64,000 nucleotides of DNA from Pteria penguin (taxonomy: Eukaryota > Mollusca > Bivalvia > Pterioida > Pteriidae), in contig CM068590.1 in NCBI GenBank assembly GCA_035048485.1, positions 8,607,329 through 8,671,328 of the forward strand, given 5' to 3'. Made by a program: the position numbers and the translations under genes. The first letter of the stretch is position 1. Each line of letters opens with the position of its first letter. Positions 1 through 11,800 of this stretch are shown here, piece by piece. A model generated the notes under the pieces. It ran no database searches and was not told where the DNA came from. It was given only the letters and a program-made list of their open reading frames with translations.

Positions 1-3000
1 ATAGGGTGTATTGTTGTGTAGTGGAGGTGGTGTCTACTGTATATAGGGTGTATTGTTATGTAGTGGAGGTGGTGTCTGCTGTATATAGGGTATATTGTTA
101 TGTAGTGGAGGTGGTGTCTACTGTATATAGGGTGTATTGTTATGTAGTTGAGGTGGTGTCTGTTGTATATAGGGTATATTGTTATGTAGTGGAGGTGGTG
201 TCTGTTGTATATAGGGTATATTGTTATGTAGTGGAGGTGGTGTCTGCTGTATATAGGGTGTATTGTTATGTAGTGGAGGTGGTGTCTGTTGTATATAGGG
301 TATATTGTTATGTAGTGGAGGTGGTGTCTGTTGTATATAGGGTATATTGTTATGTAGTGGAGGTGGTGTCTGTTGTATATAGGGTGTATTGTTATGTAGT
401 GGAGGTGGTGTGTGCTGTATATAGGGTATGTTGTTATGTAGTGGAGGTGGTGTCTGCTGTATATAGGGTATATTGTTATGTAGTGGAGGTGGTGTCTGTT
501 GTATATAGGGTATATTGTTATGTACTGGAGGTGGTCTGTTGTATATAGGGTATATTGTTATGTAGTGGAGGTGGTGTCTGTTGTATATAGGGTATATTGT
601 TATGTAGTGGAGGTGGTGTCTGTTGTATATAGGGTATATTGTTATGTAGTGGAGGTGGTGTCTGCTGGATATAGGGTATACTGTTATGTAGTGGAGGTGG
701 TGTCTGCTGTATATAGGGTATGTTGTTATGTAGTGGAGGTGGTGTCTGCTGTATATAGGGTATATTGTTATGTAGTGGAGGTGGTGTCTGCTGTATATAG
801 GGTATATTGTTATGTAGTGGAGGTGGTGTCTGTTGTATATAGGGTGTATTGTTATGTAGTGGAGGTGGTGTCTGCTGTATATAGGGTGTATTGTTATGTA
901 GTGGAGGTGGTGTCTGTTGTATATAGGGTATATTGTTATGTAGTGGAGGTGGTGTCTGTTGTATATAGGGTATATTGTTATGTAGTGGAGGTGGTGTCTG
1001 CTGTATATAGGGTGTATTGTTGTGTAGTGGATGTGGTGTCTGCTGTATATAGGGTGTATTGTTATGTAGTGGAGGTGGTGTCTGCTGTATATAGGGTGTA
1101 TTGTTATGTAGTGGAGGTGGTGTCTGTTGTATATAGGGTGTATTGTTATGTAGTGGAGGTGGTGTCTGTTGTATATAGGGTATATTGTTATGTAGTGGAG
1201 GTGGTGTCTGTTGTATATAGGGTGTATTGTTATGTAGTGGAGGTGGTGTTTGCTGTATATAGGGTATATTGTTATGTAGTGGAGGTGGTGTTCTGTATAT
1301 AGGGTGTATTGTTATGTAGTGGAGGTGGTGTGTGCTGTATATAGGGTGTATTGTTATGTAGTGGAGGTGGTGTGTGCTGTATATAGTGTATATTGTTATG
1401 TAGTGGAGGTGGTGTCTGCTGTATATAGGGTGTATTGTTATGTAGTGGAGGTGGTGTGTGCTGTATATAGGGTATGTTGTTATGTATTGGAGGTGGTGTC
1501 TGCTGTATATAGGGTATATTGTTATGTAGTGGAGGTGGTGTCTGTTGTATAAAGGGGATATTGTTATGTACTGGAGGTGGTGTCTGTTGTATATAGGGTA
1601 TATTGTTATGTAGTGGAGGTGGTGTCTGTTGTATATAGGGTATATTGTTATGTAGTGGAGGTGGTGTCTGTTGTATATAGGGTATATTGTTATGTAGTGG
1701 AGGTGGTGTCTGCTGGATATAGGGTATACTGTTATGTAGTGGAGGTGGTGTCTGCTGTATATAGGGTATGTTGTTATGTAGTGGAGGTGGTGTCTGCTGT
1801 ATATAGGGTATATTGTTATGTAGTGGAGGTGGTGTCTGTTGTATATAGGGTATATTGTTATGTAGTGGAGGTGGTGTCTGTTGTATATAGGGTGTATTGT
1901 TATGTAGTGGAGGTGGTGTCTGCTGTATATAGGGTGTATTGTTATGTAGTGGAGGTGGTGTCTGTTGTATATAGGGTATATTGTTATGTAGTGGAGGTGG
2001 TGTCTGTTGTATATAGGGTATATTGTTATGTAGTGGAGGTGGTGTCTGCTGTATATAGGGTGTATTGTTGTGTAGTGGAGGTGGTGTCTACTGTATATAG
2101 GGTGTATTGTTATGTAGTGGAGGTGGTGTCTGCTGTATATAGGGTATATTGTTATGTAGTGGAGGTGGTGTCTACTGTATATAGGGTGTATTGTTATGTA
2201 GTTGAGGTGGTGTCTGTTGTATATAGGGTATATTGCTATGTAGTGGAGGTGGTGTCTGTTGTATATAGGGTATATTGTTATGTAGTGGAGGTGGTGTCTG
2301 CTGTATATAGGGTGTATTGTTATGTAGTGGAGGTGGTGTCTGTTGTATATAGGGTATATTGTTATGTAGTGGAGGTGGTGTCTGTTGTATATAGGGTATA
2401 TTGTTATGTAGTGGAGGTGGTGTCTGCTGTATATAGGGTGTATTGTTATGTAGTGGAGGTGGTGTCGGCTGTATATAGGGGATATTGTTATGTAGTGGAG
2501 GTGGTGTCTGTTGTATATAGGGTGTATTGTTATGTAGTGGAGGTGGTGTCTGTTGTATATAGGGTATATTGTTATGTAGTGGAGGTGGTGTCTACTGTAT
2601 ATAGGGTGTATTGTTATGTAGTGGACGTGGTGTCTGTTGTATATAGGGTATATTGTTATGTAGTGGAGGTGGTAATTGCTGTATATAGGGTGTATTGTTA
2701 TGTAGTGGAGGTGGTGTATGCTGTATATAGGGTATATTGTTATGTAGTGGAGGTGGTGTCTGTTGTAGATAGGGTATATTGTTATGTAGTGGAGGTGGTG
2801 TCTGTTGTATATAGGGTGTATTGTTATGTTGTGGAGGTGGTGTCTGCTATATATAGGGTGTATTGTTATGTAGTGGAGGTGGTGTCTGTTGTATATAGGG
2901 TATATTGTTATGTAGTGGAGGTGGTGTCGGCTGTATATAGGGTATGTTGTTATGTAGTGGAGGTGGTGATTGCTGTATATAGGGTATATTGTTATGTAGT

Positions 3001-6000
3001 GGAGGTGGTGTCTGCTGTATATAGGGTGTATTGTTATGTAGTGGAGGTGGTGTCTGTTGTATATAGGGTATATTGTTATGTAGTGGAGGTGGTGTCGGCT
3101 GTATATAGGGTATATTGTTATGTAGTGGAGGTGGTGTCTGCTGTATATAGGGTGTATTGTTATGTAGTGGAGGTGGTGTCTGCTGTATATAGGGTGTATT
3201 GTTATGTAGTGGAGGTGGTGTCGGCTGTATATAGGGTATGTTGTTATGTAGTGGAGGTGGTGTCTGCTGTATATAGGGTATATTGTTATGTAGTGGAGGT
3301 GGTGTCTACTGTACATAGGGTATACTGTTATGTAGTGGAGGTGGTGTCTGCTGTATATAGGGTATGTTGTTATGTAGTGTGGGTGGTGTCTGCTGTATAT
3401 AGGGTATATTGTTATGTAGTGGAGGTGGTGTCTGCTGTATATAGGGTATGTTGTTATGTAGTGTGGGTGGTGTCTGCTGTATATAGGGTATATTGTTATG
3501 TAGTGGAGGTGGTGTCTACTGTATATAGGGTATACTGTTATGTAGTGGAGGTGGTGTCTGCTGTATATAGGGTATGTTGTTATGTAGTGTGGGTGGTGTC
3601 TGCTGTATATAGGGTGTATTGTTATGTAGTGGAGGTGGTGTCTGTTGTATATAGGGTGTATTGTTATGTAGTGGAGGTGGTGTCTGTTGTATATAGGGTA
3701 TACTGTTATGTAGTGGAGGTGGTGTCTGCTGTATATAGGGTATGTTATTATGTAGTGGAGGTGGTGTCTGTTGTATATAGGGTGTATTGTTATGTAGTGG
3801 AGGTGGTGTCTACTGTATATAGGGTATATTGTTATGTAGTGGAGGTGGTGTCTGTTGTATATAGGGTGTATTGTTATGTAGTGGAGGTGGTGTCTGCTGT
3901 ATATAGGGTATATTGTTATGTAGTGGAGGTGGTGTCTGCTGTATATAGGGTATATTGTTATGTAGTGGTGGTGGTGTCTGTTGTATATAGGGTATACTGT
4001 TATGTAGTGGAGGTGGTGTGTGCTGTATATAGGGTGTATTGTTATGTAATGGAGGTGGTGTGTGCTGTATATAGGGTATGTTGTTATGTAGTGGAGGTGG
4101 TGTCCGCGGTATATAGGGTGTATTGTTATGTAGTGGAGGTGGTGTCTGCGGTATATAGGGTGTATTGTTATGTAGTGGAGGTGGTGTTGTCTGTATGTAG
4201 GGTGTATTGTTATGTAATGGAGGTGGTGTCTGCTGTATAAAGGGTATATTGTTATGTAGTGGAGGCGGTGTCTGCTGTATATAGGGTATACAGTTATGTA
4301 GTGGAGGTGGTGTCTGCTGTATATAGTAGGGTATACTGTTATGTAGTGGAGGTGGTGTGTGCTGTATATCGGGTGTATTGTGATGTAGTGGAGGTGGTGT
4401 CTGCTGTATATAGGGTGTATTGTTATGTAGTGGAGGTGGTGTCTGTTGTATATAGGGTGTATTGTTATGTAGTGGAGGTGGTGTCTGTTGTATATAGGGT
4501 GTATTGTTATGTAGTGGAGGTGGTGTTTGCTGTATATAGGGTATATTGTTATGTAGTGGAGGTGGTGTCTGTTGTATATAGGGTGTATTGTTATGTAGTG
4601 GAGGTGGTGTTTGCTGTATATAGGGTATATTGTTATGTAGTGGAGGTGGTGTCTGCTGTATATAGGGTGTATTGTTATGTAGTGGAGGTGGTGTGTGCTG
4701 TATATAGGGTGTATTGTTATGTAGTGGAGGTGGTGTGTGCTGTATATAGTGTATATTGTTATGTAGTGGAGGTGGTTTCTGCTGTATATAGGGTGTATTG
4801 TTATGTAGTGGAGGTGGTGTGTGCTGTATATAGGGTATGTTGATATGTAGTGGAGGTGGTGTCTGCTGTATATAGGGTATATTGTTATGTAGTGGAGGTG
4901 GTGTCTGTTGTATATAGGGTATATTGTTATGTGCTGGAGGTGGTGTCTGTTGTATATAGGGTATATTGTTATGTAGTGGAGGTGGTGTCTGTTGTATATA
5001 GGGTATATTGTTATGTAGTGGAGGTGGTGTCTGTTGTATATAGGGTATATTGTTATGTAGTGGAGGTGGTGTCTGCTGGATATAGGGTATACTGTTATGT
5101 AGTGGAGGTGGTGTCTGCTGTATATAGGGTATGTTGTTATGTAGTGGAGGTGGTGTCTGCTGTATATAGGGTATATTGTTATGTAGTGGAGGTGGTGTCT
5201 GTTGTATATAGGGTATATTGTTATGTAGTGGAGGTGGTGTCTGTTGTATATAGGGTGTATTGTTATGTAGTGGAGGTGGTGTCTGCTGTATATAGGGTGT
5301 ATTGTTATGTAGTGAAGGTGGTGTCTGTTGTATATAGGGTATATTGTTATGTAGTGGAGGTGGTGTCTGTTGTATATAGGGTATATTGTTATGTAGTGGA
5401 GGTGGTGTCTGCTGTATATAGGGTGTATTGTTGTGTAGTGGAAGTGGTGTCTACTGTATATACATGTAGGGTGTATTGTTATGTAGTGGAGGTGGTGTCT
5501 GCTGTATATAGGGTATATTGTTATGTAGTGGAGGTGGTGTCTACTGTATATAGGGTGTATTGTTATGTAGTGGAGGTGGTGTCTGTTGTATATAGGGTAT
5601 ATTGTTATGTAGTGGAGGTGGTGTCTGTTGTATATAGGGTATATTGTTATGTAGTGGAGGTGGTGTCTGCTGTATATAGGGTGTATTGTTATGTAGTGGA
5701 GGTGGTGTCTGTTGTATATAGGGTGTACTGTTATGTAGTGGAGGTGGTGTCTGTTGTATATAGGGTATATTGTTATGTAGTGGAGGTGGTGTCTGCTGTA
5801 TATAGGGTGTATTGTTATGTAGTGGAGGTGGTGTCTGTTGTATATAGGGTATATTGTTATGTAGTGGAGGTGGTGTCTGTTGTATATAGGGTGTATTGTT
5901 ATGTAGTGGAGGTGGTGTCTGCTGTATATAGGGTGTATTGTTATGTAGTGGAGGTGGTGTCTGTTGTATATAGGGTATATTGTTATGTAGTGGAGGTGGT

Positions 6001-7770
6001 GTCTACTGTATATAGGGTGTATTGTTATGTAGTGGAGGTGGTGTCTGTTGTATATAGGGTATATTGTTATGTAGTGGAGGTGGTGATTGCTGTATATAGG
6101 GTGTATTGTTATGTAGTGGAGGTGGTGTCTGCTGTATATAGGGTATATTGTTATGTAGTGGAGGTGGTGTCTGTTGTAGATAGGGTATATTGTTATGTAG
6201 TGGAGGTGGTGTCTGTTGTATATAGGGTGTATTGTTATGTAGTGGAGGTGGTGTCTGCTGTATATAGGGTGTATTGTTATGTAGTGGAGGTGGTGTCTGT
6301 TGTATATAGGGTATATTGTTATGTAGTGGAGGTGGTGTCGGCTGTATATAGGGTATGTTGTTATGTAGTGGAGTTGGTGATTGCTGTATATAGGGTATAT
6401 TGTTATGTAGTGGAGGTGGTGTCTGCTGTATATAGGGTGTATTGTTATGTAGTGGAGGTGGTGTCTGTTGTATATAGGGTATATTGTTATGTAGTGGAGG
6501 TGGTGTCTGCTGTATATAGGGTATATTGTTATGTAGTGGAGGTGGTGTCTGCTGTATATAGGGTGTATTGTTATGTAGTGGAGGTGGTGTCTGCTGTATA
6601 TAGGGTGTATTGTTATGTAGTGGAGGTGGTGTCGGCTGTATATAGGGTATGTTGTTATGTAGTGGAGGTGGTGTCTGCTGTATATAGGGTATATTGTTAT
6701 GTAGTGGAGGTGGTGTCTGTTGTATATAGGGTATATAATATTATATTGTTATGTAGTGGAGGTGGTGTCTGTTGTATATAGGGTGTATTGTTATGTAGTG
6801 GAGGTGGTGTCTGCTGTATATAGGGTGTATTGTTATGTAGTGGAGGTGGTGTCTGTTGTATATAGGGTGTATTGTTATGTAGTGGAGGTGGTGATTGCTG
6901 TATATAGGGTGTATTGTTATGTAGTGGAGGTGGTGTCTGCTGTATATAGGGTGTATTCTTATGTATTGGAGGTGGTGATTGCTGGATATAGGGTGTATTG
7001 TTATGTAGTGGAGGTGGTGTCTGCTGTATATAGGGTATATTGTTATGTAGTGGAGGTGGCGTCTGTTGTATATAGGGTGTATTGTTATGTAGTGGAGGTG
7101 GTGATTGCTGTATATAGGGTGTATTGTTATGTAGTGGAGGTGGTGTCTGCTGTATATAGGGTGTATTCTTATGTATTGGAGGTGGTGATTGCTGGATATA
7201 GGGTGTATTGTTATGTAGTGGAGGTGGTGTCTGCTGTATATAGGGTATATTGTTATGTAGTGGAGGTGGCGTCTGTTGTATATAGGGTGTATTGTTATGT
7301 AGTGGAGGTGGTGTCTGCTGTATATAGGGTGTACTGTTATGTAGTGGAGGTGGTGATTGCTGTATATAGGGTATATATTGTTATGTAGTGGAGGTGGTGT
7401 GTGCTGTATATAGGGTGTATTGTTATGTAGTGGAGGTGGTGTCTGGTGTATATAGGGTGTACTGTTATGTAGTGGAGGTGGTGATTGCTGTATATAGGGT
7501 ATATATTGTTATGAAGTGGAGGTGGTGTCTGCTGTATATAGGGTATATTGTTATGTAGTGGAGGTGGTGTGTGCTGTATATAGGGTGTACTGTTATGTAG
7601 TGGAGGTGGTGTCTGCTTTATATAGGGTATATTGTTATGTAGTGGAGGTGGTGTCTGCTGTATATAGGTGGAGGGGATGACTATAGTGGATATTATGTGG
7701 TGGAAGTGGTGTTAAAATGCTGTAGATAGGTTATTTTGTTAAGAAGTGGAAGGGATAGGTATAGTTGAAA
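1..7770. repeat. 42-bp minisatellite array, ~180 units, 3' flank of the coiled-coil gene
   Basis: The array is cut by the left window edge. The unit is 42 bp, built from the words TATAGGGTRTATTGTTATG, TAGTGGAGGTGG and TGTCTGYTGTA. Units differ mainly at two or three positions (GTGTA/GTATA, CTGCTG/CTGTTG/CTACTG). The last 100 bases (about 7670-7770) hold progressively degraded units, the usual edge decay of a tandem array. Because 42 is a multiple of three, both strands stay open for hundreds of codons with a 14-residue peptide repeat. This reflects the period and is not evidence of coding. Small indels mark units: TAG near 4327 and a 6-base insert near 5463. The plus strand is G/T-rich and nearly free of C. 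Confidence 0.97.
1140..6700. repeat. Higher-order repeat inside the 42-bp array
   Basis: Marker variants recur in the same order at fixed offsets. CTGGATATAGGGTATACTG occurs near 661, 1711 and 5073, so the first offset is 1,050 bp (25 units) and the second about 3,362 bp (80 units). The ATATAGTGTATATTG variant at about 1382 recurs at about 4745. The GTAGATAGG variant at about 2765 recurs at 6176, an offset of 3,411 after small insertions. The similarity therefore runs from roughly 1140-3300 to 4500-6710. A separate 5-unit block at about 6890-7100 is repeated at about 7100-7310. Confidence 0.85.
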
Positions 7771-8744
7771 GGATATAACTACAGTTCAGTAATTGGTGGC
7801 AGTTTCTCTAATTATTGATGTACATGTACATAAATGTACTGTTTGGAATAATTAATGCAGGATATTGTCGAAAGAGTTGAAATTATTTTTCTCCTTTACT
7901 TTGTGATATCAACAGAATTTAAAAATAATATATATATGAATACTGAGTCACTGAAGACTGGAGATCCATTTCAACAATGATTTGTTTTAGTATTTTTTTT
8001 TGTAATGATGTTTAACAAATAAATAGTTTTCAAATATATTTCTTGTCATAAAATAATAAAAGTAATAACGATATTTATGGAATATTTTCACTAGGGCATT
8101 ATATTAGTTTATGTTGTCTGTCAATATAAGGCATTTCCCTTAACAGATTCATACACAAGAAATATATATATACTTCCATCTTGTCTAGACTTAGAAGCAG
8201 TATTATCTTGATAATAAGAGTACAGTAGTGATGACAAATTACAAACATTTATTACTAATTGGTATTAATGATGCTGAAAGATATTTTAAAAATGATATTA
8301 ATCAAGTTACAAAGTTTAAAATTCTTTAAATGATAAAAATTCTCTAATGTTTAGTATAAGTTATAAGTCAAAACTGATAATCCTATAAAATTGTATAATT
8401 ATTCTCCTGAAATTTAAGAAAATGCAAGAACAAATTTCCATATGGCACAATTTTAGAGGCAAACAATGACTTTCATGATCTGACTAACGTAGGTTGTTCA
8501 ATACATTCACATATTATTTCTGCATGTAATTCTCTAAAGCAACGTTTAAAAACCTGATAGGTTATCCGTTAATTTCTGATAGATATATATAATATTTAAT
8601 ACAACAGAAATCTAAAGTTAGAAAAGAAAAAGTAAATAACATTAAATATTAAATTGTTTCTCATAAAATTGAAGCTGAATACCAAAGTACAAATTGACTA
8701 CCAGTATCTGATATTCCTCGATCTGCCTGATTTTTTTTTCAATG
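7771..8744 (-). other. 3' flank / probable 3' UTR of the coiled-coil gene
   Basis: AT-rich unique sequence lies between the stop codon at 8745-8747 and the minisatellite. On the minus strand there is an ATTAAA at 8595-8600 and a canonical AATAAA at 8248-8253, the latter followed by T/G-rich sequence. Either could set the 3' end; transcript data would decide. I see no other gene here. Confidence 0.4.
8248..8253 (-). terminator. Candidate poly(A) signal
   Basis: Minus-strand AATAAA about 500 bases beyond the stop codon of the coiled-coil gene, with T/G-rich sequence following. The motif is short and the region AT-rich, so a chance match is possible. The closer ATTAAA at 8595-8600 is the alternative. 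Confidence 0.3.
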
Positions 8745-8822
8745 CTAAGTATAAGAATTATGGAAATGATCATTTGGATTTCGAGTATCATTAGATCTTC
8801 CCGGATCCTTTTTAACTCTACA
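8745..8822 (-). CDS. Coiled-coil gene, terminal coding exon 18 (stop)
   Basis: 78 nt including TAG at 8747-8745; acceptor ATATTGTCTCAG. It encodes CRVKKDPGRSNDTRNPNDHF and HNSYT. The phase fits exon 17, the composition is polar and basic like the preceding tail, and it makes the total coding length divisible by three. An alternative terminal exon outside the reconstruction is possible. Confidence 0.6.
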   Translation of the reverse strand, partial: CRVKKDPGRSNDTRNPNDHFHNSYT

Positions 8823-11800
8823 CTGAGACAATATATAGATATGAATCATCAAAGAAAATGTCATCTCCATCACAAATAATGGACAGAAGATTTTGTGTAA
8901 ACCGTAGGAACAGTACAAAACTGTTAGTCCAATACATGTATATATAGTGTTATTCCACAAAACTAACCTTGTCATTGTAATCCCCAGATGAGGTGCTCTA
9001 TACAAACCAATGACACAAGTGTAAATAAGTGCAAATGTGCAATATAAGCCAGTGATTCAAATACATCCCTCTTTTCCTACCAAACATTTCTCATTATTTC
9101 TTAAATGTGAAGTCATGTCTCGCAGCCATAATGCAGGTGACAAGTCATGTCTTGCAGTTATAGTGCAGTGACAAGTCATGTCTTGCTGCCATCGTGCAGA
9201 GACAAGTCATGTCTTGCTGCCATAATACAGGTGACAAGTCATGTCTTGCTGCCATAGTGCAGTGTCAAGTCATGTCTTGCTGCAATAGTGCAGTGACAAG
9301 TCAGGTCTTGCTGCCATAGTGCAGGTGACAAGTCATGTCTCACAGCCATAATGCAGGTGACAAGTCATCTTTATTATTCCTTACTAAGTATTTTATTTAA
9401 AAATGAAGCATGTGTCTCAGAAGATGAGATGCTGAACTCATGACCAAAAAGTCCTGGGTTTGACTCCTATTGTGCGCACACCAGTGTCTTATCTTTCAGA
9501 TGAGACATACAGTAATTTAAACCCTCCGATGTTCCCTGTCACAGTAGGCATGGTACATGAAAGATCCCTCTAAGTTTAAATTCAGGTGGGTCTGTTGCAA
9601 AAGTATAGATTTCTATTGCATCACGCAGATGCCGTCACCAAATATGTGAAAAAATCATGGTGTGATGTATTAACATGTGCTGCTACAGATTATTACTGTC
9701 AATTTCATTATTATTGTAGGAGTATACACACAAGACATTTGTATGTCCATTACATAGACACCTAAATATGCTAGAATTTCTTCATACAGCTACATTTATA
9801 TGGAATTTAATATGAATTTCTAAATGGACATTCACACATATTCTATGATAACTAATACTACGATACTAAGTAATATACATATTTAGATTAATCATAATAT
9901 CCAATTTAAAATGTACTCATACATGTGTATAACTTAAAATTATCTACTGTGCAAACAGCTAACTCGTCAATGATATTAAATGATATTTTGCCTCAATGTG
10001 CACGTGCAAAATGGTCAGGAATGAAAATTTAACTATGATGACATAATAAGTGCAACTACATACCAGGGCAGCAGTGGTTGGGGTGCGGCTCCTGCCACTT
10101 GCTGTGTAACCATCATTTTCCAGTGAAAAACTGAAAATGCATAAAATGAAATTGATTATAAGTCATAGTGATAATAACATTTCAGAATCAGGGCACCATG
10201 CTTCCTTTTATTGACTCTTTGTTCTAATAGGAAATATTAAATGTACCATGCATCATTTAATTGTTCTGTAGTTAGTGATGGATTTACTGTCCCCCTCCTT
10301 TCTTCTTTTTCTCCTTATCCTTTTGACTACGTACCAGTACCCTAATTTTATCGTTCTCTGTCTCCCTATAAATTTGCCATCTCTCCACCTTCCATGTTCC
10401 TACTCTGTTAATATTACTTACCATCACAATAAGTCCCTCCAATTTATATAATGCAGGAAAAATTAACGCATAAATATTACGTATAATAATGCTGCACAGG
10501 GCTATTTGATTAATCAAAGGCTTGAAGAGCCACAAAGGCGTCGAGCTAAATTTAATTTAAAGCTGTCAAAAGTAGCAGAAATTACCAGTTGTGTTCATCT
10601 TTTTTGTTGAATTCCAATAATTTTTTGAATAGAGTAAAAATAAAAACTTAAGGACCAACAGCCATACTGCAGTATATCATAGAATATATCATCATAACAT
10701 TTTATCGTTCTTTACGTCATTCTTGCAGAAATATGTCAAATATCTTTTCACAAAGAATGTACATGTGAAATCAATCGAACACCATTGCCATTTTTTTTTA
10801 CAAAGAAATGGACGAGTTGTTACCATTGCCTGTAAAATATGGAAGCCTTATGCTTAATTTGTTTTAAGATATTGTCTAGGTTTCTGTTTTTGTCTACGCT
10901 ACTAACACTGACACTAAGGCCAACAGCTTCTATATATCGTCCAAAAACACTACTTATTCGGTCGTTTATTGTATGTGCACGTGTAAGGGCTACAACGGCA
11001 TGCCGTTCGCCGTAATGACGCAAGCCGATTGTGCATCACAATCACACTTCATCGGTTGATTTGGAATAAAATCTTCACATGTAAGTTCTGCGTAATTTAT
11101 TTTTCATGCATTCAATCTAAAATTCTGTCTTAATCCATGCTATCATCCTTTACATCCGCATTAAATTTTGTAGCCGATTTGAAAACTTTCTCGGCTGCCA
11201 ATTTTTATGCCGTCGTGGGAACTTTTCCAGATATGTGAAAGACCATGTGATATTATACACATGCTACTTCCCTAATAAGGAAAAAATGAGGCGTGGCTTC
11301 AGAAATTTTAGCGGGAAAATTCACAACTGCGCAAAAACAAGCAAGTGATTGCCATTAACATAAAGCTATTTGGCTTTGTGACCAACATCTTGATCATTTA
11401 ATGCTATTCTGATTACAACTCAAACTTTTTAGAAAGCTATGTTTGTTTAAGATAGACTGGAGTTACCTGCTCTTGCTTGCTATCGCTGCGCGAAGAGACA
11501 AGTTGTAAAGGCTATTCCCTGTCCAGCAAGTGTTATTTATAGCACAGACGGTAAGGGCAGATAAGAAGCTGTACACACTGCGTGTAGTTATTTTTAAAAA
11601 TTCGTCTGCAGTAGCATACACAGCATAGGTATACAGTACCTGATGTAATTTACGAGAGTCTCGTGATGTTTAGCCTTGAGGATGTAATGAATTTTGTCGA
11701 TATTTGTTGATACTAGGTTAAATGAATGAAACAAAGCGAAATCCAGTGAGATAAAAATAACCGATAACGCGTCACTTGAACCTAGGTCAGCCTCGTTATG

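Noticed and set aside
1..7388. Very long open frames (up to 932 codons) with 14-residue repeats on both strands
   Set aside because: The array period of 42 bp is a multiple of three, so any frame without a stop in one unit stays open. Both strands and several frames are open at once, and the peptide varies exactly as neutral DNA variants would.
1..7680. Telomeric or CRISPR-like repeat
   Set aside because: There are no TTAGGG arrays and no unique spacers; units are adjacent and homogeneous, and the context is eukaryotic.
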